Of a DNA stretch of 64,000 bases, positions 50,601 to 62,063 are shown one piece after another. How positions within the stretch are numbered: position 1 is the stretch's first letter; the number at the start of each line of letters is the position of its first letter. Origin of the DNA: Lenzites betulinus (taxonomy: Eukaryota; Basidiomycota; Agaricomycetes; Polyporales; Polyporaceae); the NCBI GenBank assembly GCA_022264855.1, contig JABYQU010000002.1, positions 310,001-374,000 on the forward strand, written 5' to 3'. The notes under the pieces are model-generated. The model was not told the origin of the DNA. It did no database searches and saw only the letters and a program-made list of their open reading frames with translations. The position numbers were made by a program, and so were the translations under genes.

Positions 50601-51030
50601 TGCGCCGAGCTCCCCGCCGCCCCCGCCGCCACGCTCATCGGCGGCGGCGTCAGCGTGGACACGACCTCGCCGGTCGCTACAGAGTGGATCTTCACCGACG
50701 GGCCCGTGGCGGAGAAAAAGTAGCTGTGCGGGAGCAGAGGTGAGCAGACGGCCGCTGGGGGACGCAACGCACCACGACGCACCTCCCGTCCTTCGTGAAC
50801 GTCGGCGGCACCCTGCTCGCGGACGAGTCGGTGAGGGCCTTCCAGGACCACGCCTCCTCCGCCGCGTCCTCGATCTCTTTTCCCTTTGCCTTCATGTTCC
50901 GCCGCTTGCGCGGGTTCAGTCCCTGCTGCTGCTGCACGGTAGAGGGTATATCCTGCGCCGCCGCCTTCGCGGGCGTGCCGTGTGGGTCCGACGCAGTCAT
51001 GATGCGCGTACGGTCGACAGCCACAGGCAT
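47673..51030 (-). CDS. WD40 protein Utp17/Nan1 (WDR75), SSU processome
   Basis: Start at 51030 or the in-frame ATG at 51000. The basic N-terminus (GLNPRKRRNMKAKGKE) is followed by two WD40 propellers: YFFSATGPSVKIHSVATGEVV, ITGSLDGYVRVWDFL, VGKTRSTTGLAISPSGAWLV, TCLAFHPLEEYFATGDATGC, SLTFTPNGAYLLSGGEEAVL, MKIWQWDRKAGFWILNTRID, TGEDGHIKTWR and ISWSPDGSLLAVPLGGHVAI. An acidic region and a Lys-rich tail (AGKKRKKSIG) end the protein. The pattern and order fit WDR75/Utp17, a t-UTP subunit needed for early pre-rRNA processing in the nucleolus. About nine exons. Assignment is by domain pattern, without a search; another large nucleolar WD40 protein is the alternative. Confidence 0.8.
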
Positions 51031-51551
51031 TGTCGGGGGTCGGGGCCTGGTGAGGGGCACTGTGGGCGGGGAGCAGAGCGTTTCTTGCCAAAAATTTGCC
51101 ACGTGCCCGAAATGGCAATCAATGCGGAAGCGCGCACCGACCGCCGGCGCTTCTCAAGATCTCACCGGGGCCGCATACAGTGACTTCAAAGAAGTTTGAG
51201 GGTAACTTACAGCTGGTTGGCAGGGTAGTTGAAAGTCCAGTTTCACGCCGTCGCGATGGATCACATTGCAGACGTGTATATACAGGGCTCAGCCATAAGA
51301 AAAGGGGGAATCTGAAGCGTAGGAATGGGGTGGCATGTAGTAGTCGTCACAGTCGTCGAGGGAATTGATACAGTGCAGCATGAGATGGCAGGGTATCGCA
51401 GGGGAAATGAGTGGAAAAGTACACATAGGCCATACTCGTGGTAGAGGGTTCGTGCGACCCGCAGGCATATATCCAACTACTCGTTGCAACAGCAGGCATA
51501 AGGAGGGACGGTCGAGAGTACAAGCGGATAGAGATCAACATAAGAAAACGT
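51031..51551. promoter_or_regulatory. Intergenic, promoter of the WD40 gene
   Basis: Half a kilobase between two minus-strand genes. No element or open frame with a motif is recognised. Confidence 0.4.
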
Positions 51552-54500
51552 TCACCAGATTTGGGGGGCCGCGGGGAGGTAGTCGGGCGGGAGGAGGAAG
51601 GCGTCGATGCCGTTCGCGCCGAACGAGGCACCGCCCAGGCTTTGGTCCGAGAGCCACACGGGGAGCTGCTCGTTCGAGGTCGCCTCGAAGCCACGCCAGA
51701 TGCTGTCTATGTTCTGCGCGTATTGATGTGCGTATGCGTGAGGCGGGCCCATTGGGACGTGGCCTACAGCGTCGGGATGTCCCTGGTACGGTGGCTCGAA
51801 CGTTGGAGATGTGGGCGGCTGCGACGCAGACTGGCTGACAGCGTCGGAGGAATAACCACCGGCGTCGCTGACAGACCGATGTCTTTGGTCCCTCGGCATT
51901 GTCGGAGACCGGGAGGTTGTTGAGATGGACTGTCTTCTTTTCCGGAAGCGTTTGAGCATCAGTTGAAGCGTGAATGCGTAACGTTTTCCAGGGACTGTAG
52001 GCAACAACATGTGAGCGCTAGAACATGCATTCATAGCCTGGTATCACATACCCTCCGAGAGCAGAGCGGACAGTTGCTCAACTAGAGCTCTGATTTCTTG
52101 TGGGTTACATTGCTCGGGGCTAGTCGCATAAAACACGTGGTCAGCAATGATACATGACCATGCTGCTAAACCGAGCACTCACTAGAGACGGCATAGGCGG
52201 AGCAGGAACGACGCCGAGAACGTCGCAGTAGCATGGGTATAGTGCACCGCTACAATATATTTAGTATTAACCCCAGATAGCAGACAGACTTGACCGTACC
52301 ATATTTCATGCCCTCCCGGTACGACGGGGAGCTAACCGTAATATCCAATATCTGACGTCCAATCTGGATAGACCGGATAGCCAGTTCCCGTTGAGCAGGC
52401 GGCATCTTCTGGACATCTTCCGGGCCGTCAATGCCCCTGAGGGCCGTAGCGTTGTGGAACAGCTCGGCATGCAAATGCTGGATCTGCAGACTCTGCCGGT
52501 AGAAGGCTGCGGCGCAGGGCTCGTCAAAAATATGCCCTGCCGAAATTAGCGGACGGAACGTACCCGCATCCTCGTATTTCTGCGAGAAGGCCTGGTCCCA
52601 CGTCCCGTACCAGTTGCGGAACTCCATATCGGCCTCGCGGAGGATGTTGAAGGTGACCTCATCGACGGCGCGGTCGAAGAGCGGCGATAAGTTGTTGTGG
52701 ACGCGCTCCCGAATCGCCATGAGCTCCACGGTAGAGACGAGACGCATGTCATCTTCGATTGCGAGCGGGTGCTGCAAGAGGAGACGACATTGCCAGATGC
52801 TCTCATCGTCCTTGAGGATTGCTGGGCGCCCAGTACCATACGACATCCTATTGGACGATTGTGTCAGCCGGTGAGTTCTCTGCGCTTACGAGGTTGTGAC
52901 GCACTGATGTTCGAAGAGATAGAGACAGAACCACGTCCGCGAAGACACGACTAGCTGCCTATCTTTAGAAGAGGTCGTGGCCTTGCCAGCCTTCATACGT
53001 TTCAACAGCTCAGGCCATGCCTTGTGCATTGCTGCAAAATTCCCATATGAGATGCAAAATTCGTGTGAAGCGTGCAGCCACCTACACAGTTCCATGGCCA
53101 TTCGCACGGCATGTCCGCCACTCAGCCACCCATTGTCGGACCACCCAGACACTAAAACTGAATCACACGAAGTTTAAGTCAGCACATCTGTGACGATAGA
53201 AAAGCAGGGCTGTTCTCACCCATAGCCTGGACAGCCTCTTGCCGCGTGACCGGCGAGAAGAGGGTAGCACACGAGATGGCCTGGACCTCTTCTAAGCACT
53301 TCAAGAACACGTCGCTGGGGTTGCCTGCAAAAATACCGCTCAACGAAGAGGCCCCGGAACCTAATTGCCGGATATAAGCTTACCACCGCCATCCCTGACC
53401 TTGGCGGCCACCATGCAAATGCAATCGACCGCAAACGGCGACCGCTCGTGCAACGCGTCGTATGTGTCCACGTTCGCGTCAAACACGGGCAGGAAGGTCG
53501 AGCATCCGTGATAGAATCTGGTGAGAGATCCTATCAGCCTCCCACACGGGCATAACGGCACATTCTCGGCACCACGTACATCCTGAACAGTTCACGGGCC
53601 TCCGCTTCGGAAATGATCTTCTTTGTCACCACTGCAAACGGAGCGCTATTCAGTCTGCTGCGCTTCGCGCGACGGATCGAGGGACAGGAGGTATTACCGT
53701 CGGGGAACGTCGTAGATCGCGGCGGCAGATGGTGCACCTTCCTGCGCTTCGCAGGGCGGGCTTGCCGTGGTTCAGGGGAGGTCGTCCGTGCGCGACTGGG
53801 CGCTTCACTTTCAACGCCATTCTCCTGCACCGACGCCACCAAACATCAGCTGGGGATCACGAGAATGCATATACCCTTTCGGTGGCATACCTTGGCGGCC
53901 CGTTCAATGGCGACGTCGGCCAGGCCTCGCAGGACTTCCCAGGGTGCGACAAGACCTGACGCAGGAAGCTCCCCATTCTCCTCTTCGGCGTCAGAAGAAT
54001 CCGCGCTATTGGCAGCAGAAGCCGATGGTAGGCCTCGTTTTGTTCCAGAGCCCCCTTCTTGCAGGCGTCCCTGGCGTCCGTTATCCGCGGCGTTGTAACG
54101 CATGGAGGACACGTTGGTGTGCTGGGAGCGCGGAGGGCCCATCGACTCGATACTGGAGAATGGGGGTAGACTGGGACCGTGTGCGCCTGGATGCTGACCA
54201 GCGCCGTTACTGTACATTGGTCCTTGAGGATGCATGTCTCCAGGACCAGCAGGTCGATGGTTCTGGGGGAGGGTCGGGGGCGGGTACATGGGCGGATGCG
54301 GATCTCGGAGAGACCGTTGAATGGGCATGGCATGGCTGGACGTCAATGTGCTCGTAGCTGCAGAATGCCTGGTGTAGGTTGATTCGGCTACGAGCTGAGG
54401 ATCATACGCACCGGTCGAAGGCGTAGAAACTGCCGGCGATCCAAGACTCTGTGCTCCCGGCGATTGATGGACAAACGGGGGATAGGTCGAAGGAGAACGC

Positions 54501-55092
54501 GAGGTGATTGGAATATTGGTGCTGCCCCCGCCACGGAGATGGGAGACGATTTCGAGCAGCGTATTCTGAATCGCGGTCTGTGAGGCGCGAATATCGGCGA
54601 CATGGGATTCGAGACTTCGTATGCGTCTGTCAAGTAGCGTTGAACACTGTCGTTCAGACCGGAGGCGTTGGGAAACTCACTCCAAGCCGGCCTCTCCAGT
54701 CAAACTGGCCTCCCGGGTTGGTTTCTCAAACAAGCACTCGAGGCCGGCGTGGCGGCAACGTCTGCAGGGCGGGTTCTCCGCACCCTCACATCGCATCTTC
54801 TGTTTGCGGCAAGCATTCTGGATGACGATAATGGAGTGAGTGGGGAGCGCGATCGGCGGGAAGGAGAGCTTTATGGGACTCACACATGCACCTGGAACGA
54901 GTACGGTGAATACGGTCCGATGTGTGGCCCCGGGACAGAATGGAGGATTATGTACTTACGAGGCACCCTGTTGAGCGTTCTGACCACTGGCTTCTGCTCG
55001 GTCTTCTGGTCCGACTTCGGGCCCATGCCGTCCATGTCCTCCTGCTTCTTGACGTGGTTGTTTGCGCTGGGGCCGCCGCCGACTGGATCCAT
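51552..55092 (-). CDS. Zn2Cys6 fungal transcription factor
   Basis: Start at 55092 (MDPVGGGPSANNHVKKQED). The zinc cluster spans residues ~47-75: C47-x2-C50-x6-C57-x7-C65-x2-C68-x6-C75, with the first Cys supplied by an 8-nt exon. A short coiled segment after it (RIRSLESHVADIRASQTAIQ) is likely for dimerisation. A long Ser/Pro/Gly-rich linker leads to the fungal-specific transcription factor domain: RELFRMYF-YHGCSTFLPVFD, CICMVAAKVRDGG, AWPELLKRMKAGKA, SRTWFCLYLFEHQ, MSYGTGRPAIL and HNNLSPLFDRAVDEVTFNIL. The C-terminus is SLGGASFGANGIDAFLLPPD. The MSYGTGRP motif is typical of the family's middle homology region. Targets are unknown. About twelve exons. The Yop1-like gene is divergent upstream. 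Confidence 0.85.
54884..54891 (-). other. Predicted 8-nt microexon
   Basis: The bases GTGCATGT lie between introns 54959-54892 (GTAAGT...CCAG) and 54883-54818 (GTGAGT...CCAG). With the leftover C of exon 1 they encode Arg-Ala-Cys, giving RVPRACNACRKQKMRC, the canonical start of a zinc cluster. Confidence 0.72.
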
Positions 55093-56564
55093 GGCTGATA
55101 AGAGGAGATGGGGGAGCGATCGGGTGGGCCGGAGAGATATGTACAGGCCGCGCAAGAGAGGCGGCGGGAGGGGAGGCGGGCGGGGGGAGTCGCGGGGACG
55201 GAGATGGGGGACGGGACGGAGAGATTGGGGCGGGCGGGGAGGAGGAGGGCAGAAGGCTGGGCAGGCAAACAAGGCCAAGCGCGGGCGGATGCGCGTGGGC
55301 TGAGCCCGAGTGGACGGCCGTGCACGTTTCCGCTCGCTCGCGCTCGGGTTGTCCCTTTCCTTTTACTCTGGCCGCTCATATCCAGCCCATCGTCCCCTCG
55401 CCCCCTGCGCTCGCGATCTGCTCGTGTTCCAGAACCGCGGCCGCTCTTGTGCGCTGGGAACAACTCCGCTCTCGCCCTATCACACCCTTCGCTCGATACT
55501 CGCGATCTGCGCTCCCATCTCGCGACGGAACTCCAACCTTCCTCCTGCGTCCCCTCTCGCGTCAGCACCTCCGTGCGTTCTAGGAGCTGCTCAGCGCACC
55601 CCTGCTTCCGCTCTTGGAGACGCCCCATCTGCACAAACTCCGCCATGAGTCAATAGTCGCCCTTCTCCGTCAGAAGCACTCGACAAGGCTGATTGTCGCT
55701 TACTCCCCTACTACTCAGCGCGCCGTCTTATAGATACCTGGCGACCACCGTGGACGACCACACTCGCCCGGCACTGCGAATCGGACCCATCCACGGCTAA
55801 ACTGGTGTCTCGCCTCACTACGCGTCCCGAGGTTCTCATCCCTCCTGCAAGCGATATCCCTGCATCGCGATCACTGTGGCCGGGAGGTTATCAGGATTCC
55901 GTGGGCTGGATGTGGCTATTGTCTGATAGGGCCCGGCCGAGTTCTCGTGTAGGTACGTGCCAGGCGGGATGTGCATGCCGCTGACGGCGCATCACCGATG
56001 ACAATGTATACGCCACCCTTGCGTTCTTGCCTGCGCATCCCTGCGGATTGGGCGAGCGCACGAACATGCCTCGGGCGAGAAGGGGTCCAACGGATCTGAA
56101 GCATGGACTGATATCGGATGCACTGCGCAACTTGTACTTTGTCCGGCAAAGACGTGTGCTGCCGTTTGATACGCCATTCCGCCGCGACACGCCCCTTCAT
56201 TTACGAGGTTTTCTCGTCTTCCTTCGTCATGCAACGTGTTTGTGTGGGAGAACAAGGCCAGAGCGGGGGTTCTGATTGGATCCGGTGACAAATGCTGCTG
56301 AGGCTACGGAGCGGACACATTTGTACCTCATGCCCGGACACTGCGGACAGCGGCGGGATCCCGGCGCACGGGCGCTCCGAGGCGGGCGCCCCGAGCTTTG
56401 GGCGCTTGTGAGGGCGCGCGACGCCGAGGACGCGCGCCTCGCTGCGCCGCCTCATCTCGACATCCACGTCTGCGTTGGCAACAACCGCCCGCCTCCTCTT
56501 TCTTTCTTCCATTCTTTCCACACGCAACGGCAGCAGGCTGAAGGACTGAAAAGACACTGGCAAG
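55093..56564. promoter_or_regulatory. Divergent intergenic region, Zn2Cys6 factor / Yop1-like
   Basis: 1.47 kb with many short overlapping frames on both strands but no conserved motif. GGGGA/GGCGGG-rich stretches occur at 55150-55260, probably the 5' untranslated and promoter part of the regulator gene. No RNA gene is recognised. Confidence 0.4.
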
Positions 56565-57595
56565 ATGTTGATGTCCATGTTCTCGCACGTTCTCAGGTAT
56601 GTTGTCGTGTGACCGCTGCGGCAACCACCGCTCCTCCGCGCGAGCCTCGAGGACCACTCGACTGTCCAGCAAGCGTAGGACGCATGATCTGACCTATCTT
56701 CCCTCGCAGCGCCTGGTTCGCGTTCCTCTTGCCCAGCTACGCGACCTGGAAGGCCCTTGCGCACCGTCCCATCTCAGAGCCGGATCTCGAGCGGTGGGGC
56801 ATGTACTGGGCCGTAGTCGGCGCCTTCGTCGCCTTCGAGTACGTTTCGGGGTGGCTCCTCGACTGGTCAGTCGTCCTCGCAGCCTATCACACGCCACACG
56901 CTCACCTACACGTTTTTCTCCTTTCGCTTACCAGGGTCCCATTCTACTGGGAGGCTAGAACCGTCTTCCTCCTCTTCCTCGCCCTCCCGCAGACGCAGGT
57001 CCGTTTGATCCCCTCGCTCTTCCCTGTTATGTTGCCGTCATGAGCCGCGGACGCCCATCTCACCCGTCTTCCGCGCCCGCAGGGTTCCACCTGGGTGTAC
57101 ATGACCTACCTCCAGCCCTTCCTCGCCAAGAACCAGGCCGACATCGACGCCGGCATCTCCGCGGCGCAGACCAACGTCCTCACCTTCGTCCAGTCCCGCG
57201 TGCAGGTCTTCTGGCAGACCTTCTGGGATCTCGCCACCAAGGCGTCCGCCAACCCCAACCAGCCGCGTGCCCCCGGCGCCCCTGGTGCCGCCGCACAGCC
57301 CGCTCCCGGCGGAAACCCGGTCGAGCTCGCACGTTCGCTCTGGTCCTCGTACGGCTCGTCCCTCGTTGGCGCCTTCGCCCAGGCTGCGAAACCCGCAACT
57401 GGCGTGCAGCCCCGCGCGGCTGCTGCGGCCGCCCCGGCGCGCCCTGCTGCCTCGCCGTACGACGTCGGCTCGAGCAGCTCCGTCAATGTCAACCAAAACG
57501 CGTTCTCCGCCGAGATGGTGAACAACTTCTCGCCCGCGGCGTCCTCGACGAACCTCGCACCCGGCTTCCCCGAGCCCCAGGTGCCGGCTGCGTAG
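56565..57595 (+). CDS. Yop1/REEP (TB2/DP1/HVA22) membrane-shaping protein
   Basis: Exons 56565-56596, 56710-56865, 56935-56998 and 57083-57595 give 254 aa. The sequence AWFAFLLPSYATWKAL, then the two hairpin segments WGMYWAVVGAFVAFEYVSGW and VPFYWEARTVFLLFLALPQTQ, then GSTWVYMTYLQPFLAKNQADID, is the TB2/DP1/HVA22 domain. The C-terminal half is Ala/Pro/Ser-rich, longer than yeast Yop1. Family members insert wedge-like hairpins into tubular ER and interact with reticulons and Sey1/atlastin. The short first exon (32 nt) and its 113-nt intron were placed to keep the SAWFAF junction. The start could also be either of the in-frame ATGs a few codons downstream. Confidence 0.83.
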
Positions 57596-57848
57596 GCATA
57601 GTGCCGTCAGCTGGACAGGCTACAGGCCGTGGCAGGATATTTATAGAAGCGATAGACAGCAGTCGGACTTTGTGGTCGTGTAGCCGCCGCTCGTATACAC
57701 GCAGAATCAATGGGTGTAGTTTGGTTGACAAGTGCGCGTCGCGCCCGCGTGGATACATGCGGGCGTAGAGATTATACAAAGATACCGGATAGATTGCGCA
57801 ACGTGTTGTAAGTTCCCGACCGCTTAGATCTCCGTCCCATCTGCCCAT

Positions 57849-60800
57849 TCATGGGCATGCCTCGTTGTAAACATCCGCATAGTGAGTTTTGCGTGCGTGT
57901 TGTATCACCTCCTGCAAAGTCACGCCTGGTCAGCTACTGAGAATGCAAGAGATGTTTGTCCACATACCTGCGGGGTGTCGAACTGTTCGCTGCACACCCT
58001 GGCATCCTCAACAGCCTGACAGACGAACACAACCCGCCCCTCCGACTCCTCCACACTCTCGGAAGATTGAAACGCACGAGGGGGGCTGCCGGAAAAGCCA
58101 CCGGCCACGCTGCCGTACGCCTTCCCATGCCACGGAAAACTGTCCTCCTCCCCCGCATCTCCGCCCTCATCTGCGGCCCCGTGCGCATCCGCCACACCCG
58201 CGTCTACGTCCACGTCCCCATCTCCGCTCCCGTCCGACCCCGTGCGCTGCCCGGTCATCTGCGCAATGATCCCCGCCATCTTCTCCATGTCCGCGCGCAC
58301 CTCCTCCGCCTCCGCCCGCAGCCGCGCGTTCTCCTCGCGCACGCCCGGCTCGAGCGCGGCGCGGCGCCGCACGTCGTCGTCCGTGCGCGCGTCGCGCGTG
58401 CTGAGCAGCGCGTACTGCGCGCGCCACCGCTCCGCCTCCTCCTGCAGAGTGCGCACCCGCTCCTCGAACGTGCCGCGCACCATCGCGAGCCCGTCGCGCA
58501 CCTGTCCCTCGGCGAGCGTCGCGCGCGCCTCGAGCGCCGCGTTCTCCGTCGCGAGGCGCGCGGCGTGCGAGGACGCTTCGGAGTAGAGGGTCTTGAACAG
58601 GTCGCGGTCGTCCTCGACGTACTTGAGGCGGCGCTCCCAGTCCTGGGTGATCTTCTCGAGGCGCTCGCCGAGCGAGAAGGAGTCCTGTTCGGCTGCTGAG
58701 AGCCGCTCGCGGACGTCGGTGAGTTCTGCTTGTAGGCCGGCTGCTCGCTGTTCGGCGGCGGCGAGCTGCTCTGTGTGCCGGCTGTGCATGTCGTCGGTGG
58801 ATTGCTCAGTCGACTGCTGCTGCGCGGCGGCCAGGCGTTCGTTCTCAGCCGCGACCGCAGTAATTTCGTCTTGAAGCTCAACCAGCGCGGTCTCAAGCTG
58901 CGAGACTTGCTCGTTCCGCTCTTCGAGAGACTCGTTCAGCTCAAGCACTTGTTTCTCGTGCTGTTCCCGTAGCTTGAGGCGCAGTCAGATATAAGACGGG
59001 GATGGTACATAAGACAGCGGGTACCGTCAACATACGTTGTACGCTTCTGAGGTCTGATGGGTGAGCTGCAGCTGTAACTCCACTAGCTGGACCTCCAACT
59101 GCGAGATCTGCTCCGTCTTGTCATCGGACGCTTCCTGAAGCGCTGCCAACTCTGCCTTGTAAGTTGCGACATCCTAACAGATTTGATAAGTAATGTCGTG
59201 CAGGTGTAGCGAATGACGCCGCACCTGTGCCTTCTCGGCTTCCAGTTCTGTGATGCGGGATTGGAGTTCCTCTACTTGAAGCTCGACCTGCGAAAGCTGC
59301 TCCTCCTTCTCTTCGAGCGCAGCGTTCAACTCTGCAATCTGACTGTGGAGAGCGGTCTATCATGTGCGTGAGTGGCAATCTAAGAATGCAGATGAGATAA
59401 TAACACACCTGCGACTGACTATCGACGTCTGCTCGCTGCGTCGTGCTTGTTGACGGCAGCTCTTGCAGTGCGGTGACTTCAGGAGAAGCAGTTACTTGCG
59501 TAGCCTGTTCCTGTCCAGGAGCCGATTGCTACATGCAAGGTCAGTTTAAACTAACTATGAAGTACCAACTAACTCACCTTCGATAATAATGACGACATGG
59601 CCTGCCGAGGGCCGCCCTTACTATTGGGGGAGGGTAACTCTGGCCCGAGAGAAAGTGCGAGACCGCTGTCGTCGTCGTCATCGGCAGTAAATGGATCTTC
59701 AGCGAGCTGCGCGCCTCCGTCCCAGTCTACGAAAGCATCCATCGGCTCTTGGGTGAAGTCGCCTTCCTCGATCGTGTCTTGGGTAGGCAGGTCGAGCCTC
59801 GACCTCTTCTTCTTTCGCGTGTCCTTCTCCGGGGAGCTGAACTCTTCGATCTCGTCCTCATCCGCCACCGATGGAAGATGCGGGTGGAAGACCGACGGCG
59901 ATATAGATGGCACGGGCCGAAGCTCCTTCGACGACGTGCGCCTGGGCTTCATCTTCGACTTGACAGAGGATGCGGTCTTGGAAGCGCTAGGCTGTCGTCC
60001 ACCTTTCGTGTGAGGTGTGCGAGGGGGACTGCGGTCCACCACGGGGTCATCATGTGGGGAAGTATGGCGTCGTGGATTGTCAGAACGCGTCGAGGCTGCG
60101 TTTGGTTGTGTCTCCGGAACGATACCATCCCTGCTGAAGGTGTCATTAGCAGATGTTCGGCCTTGCAGCGCGATCGTGCCATTCGGTTTCGAAGGTCCAG
60201 CATTGCCGTTGGTTCGAGGTCTAACGTCCCGAGCGGGCGACTTGGAGGACTCAGTTTGCGGAATTGCGGGGGATGCAGGCGGCGGCAGCCAGTTGGCCGC
60301 GTCCTGGGTACTCTCTTCCTCTTCTTGTGCGAGAAGTCTTCTTGTTTTCGGTGAGACGGGAACAGAGGATGTTCGTGCCCGCTTCAGAACCTTCAGGAAG
60401 CTAGGATCCAACAGCTCCTCCTCATCAGACGCTGAGTCCTCCTCCAAGTCATCCAACACGGGGAGCGGCCTGCTAGAGCGTAAATGGTTTGTGGCGTGTC
60501 CATTGGTGCGCGGCGCGCGATCGGTAGATTCCTTACCCCGCGAACGCGAGGACGAGCCATTCGAGGGAACTTTGCGTGAGCTGGATGGGGGTTTGTCCGA
60601 TCCGTGCCGGTTGCTCGATGTAGACATGCTCTGAAGACTGCGCTTGGGACGTCGAGGGGGGCCAACCTTTGACAGCGGCACAGCGACTGGTAGGTCTTCC
60701 AATTGGTTTTCGTCCGTGGCTTTCGCCTTGCCCTTGGAAGAGGCCTTGTGGTGAGGGCCGCTGTGAGGCTGTATGGGCGCATCCTCTACGTCTTCGTTGG

Positions 60801-61535
60801 CCTCCTCTATGACACTCACAGAACGCTTCCCATTGCTCCTTCGAGGGGCGGCAGTCTGGCCAGACTCCGATCGAGAGGGTGAGTGCGGTATAGGAGATGT
60901 GACGATCTCGACCTCGACCTTCCTCCTTTTCCGAGGACGCGATGGTGCCTCCGGAGGATCGCTATTGTCATCTTCAACAGGATCGCGCGTCGTTGCGCGC
61001 CGCTTGGACGGTATAGTCTCGAGCGGCCCCACGCGCGAAGATGACGCGCGAGCAGTAGGACGGTCGGCGGTGGCTGGTGTGGGTTCCTTCGCGCTTGGAC
61101 GCGATTTTCGCGTAGTGGCTGTCGTGGATATGCTCCCGGAACGCGTTGCAGTCTGCACCGTCGCGACAGAGCTACGTGCCTTCGCTGGGATAGTGCATAC
61201 TGGTCAGCGCCACAACTGCGGTACGTACACGCTCGCAACGTACATTTCCTGCCAGTTGCCTTAGCTGTCTTCTTCGCTGCCTTCTTCTTCTTCCACTCGC
61301 GGATTAGTTTGTCGGTGCAGTCGTGCTTGTATACCCAGGTCGGCTCCCAGGGCTTTTTGGTTTTGGGGTCTTCGCCAGCCCATCGCACCTTGTATTTGCG
61401 GCCCTTTTCCGCAAGAATCTCAAGAACATCATATAGCTCTTCGTCGTCATTTGCCCCAGGTATGAATTGTGTTGACTGTTGACTAGAACTGGAACTAGAC
61501 GCGGCAGGTGATAGGCTTATGTGGCCGCGAGACAT
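57849..61535 (-). CDS. Chromodomain protein with long coiled-coil C-terminus
   Basis: Start at 61535 (MSRGHISLSP). A chromodomain occupies ~34-84: YDVLEIL, YKVRWAG, KPWEPTWVYK, LIREWKKKKAAKK. The aromatic-cage positions Tyr35, Trp52 and a later Trp are present, but the residue after WAG is Glu rather than Phe/Tyr. A ~530-residue basic/Ser-rich disordered region with DDD/EEE patches follows (exon 61158-59574 or so). The last part is a coiled coil: ELEAEKAQ, LREQHEKQVLELNESLEERNEQVSQLE and WERRLKYVEDDRDLFKTLYSEAS. The final exon encodes EVIQHARKTHYADVYNEACP. The likely role is a histone-methyl-lysine reader with a dimerising tail; the specific complex is unknown. The link between the chromodomain exon and the disordered exon (intron near 61240-61160) is by phase and direction only. 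Confidence 0.75.
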
Positions 61536-62063
61536 TCCGAGGACAGTAGAGGTTGCGACCAACTCGCGTGGGTCAGCATTGGGAGCTTGTACCTACGGTG
61601 GCGCACACGAAGCGCCCGTGGACAAGGAATCTGTTTAGATCGATATCGTCTGCATTGACTCTGTAATAGAGGAGGTCTGCCGCCTCGAGCACTCGAGCTA
61701 GCATAAATATTGTCATAAGTAGCATAATCATCGTGTACGTTCGGTAGCTGTCCGTATACATGATGTATATGTCTCTAATTTATCTTCCGTTGTCGTCTCA
61801 CTTGTGTGTTATAACTTGTTAAACGATAGTGTTATTGTATGTATGCTAGTGTGCGGCGTGTCGCAGATGAATCAGAATGTGATTCCTAGTGTATCATGGG
61901 CCACAAGTGAACAGGAGTGGTAGTACACATCCAGTTGACCAGTCAAGCCTTCACCAGATGCGCAGATACCCAAGAGACCCCAGAGAAGCCCAAGAAAATG
62001 ACCAGCCAGCAGCCAAGGTATCGTTGCCCAAGTGTGTTCCCCAAGCCAACAGATCCGCCAGTT
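61536..62063. other. Intergenic, distal edge of right arm
   Basis: AT-rich unique sequence up to ~61895, then the drifting outer part of the right inverted arm. The 62-residue frame at 61573-61761 (-) shows hydrophobic residues but no support. Confidence 0.4.
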
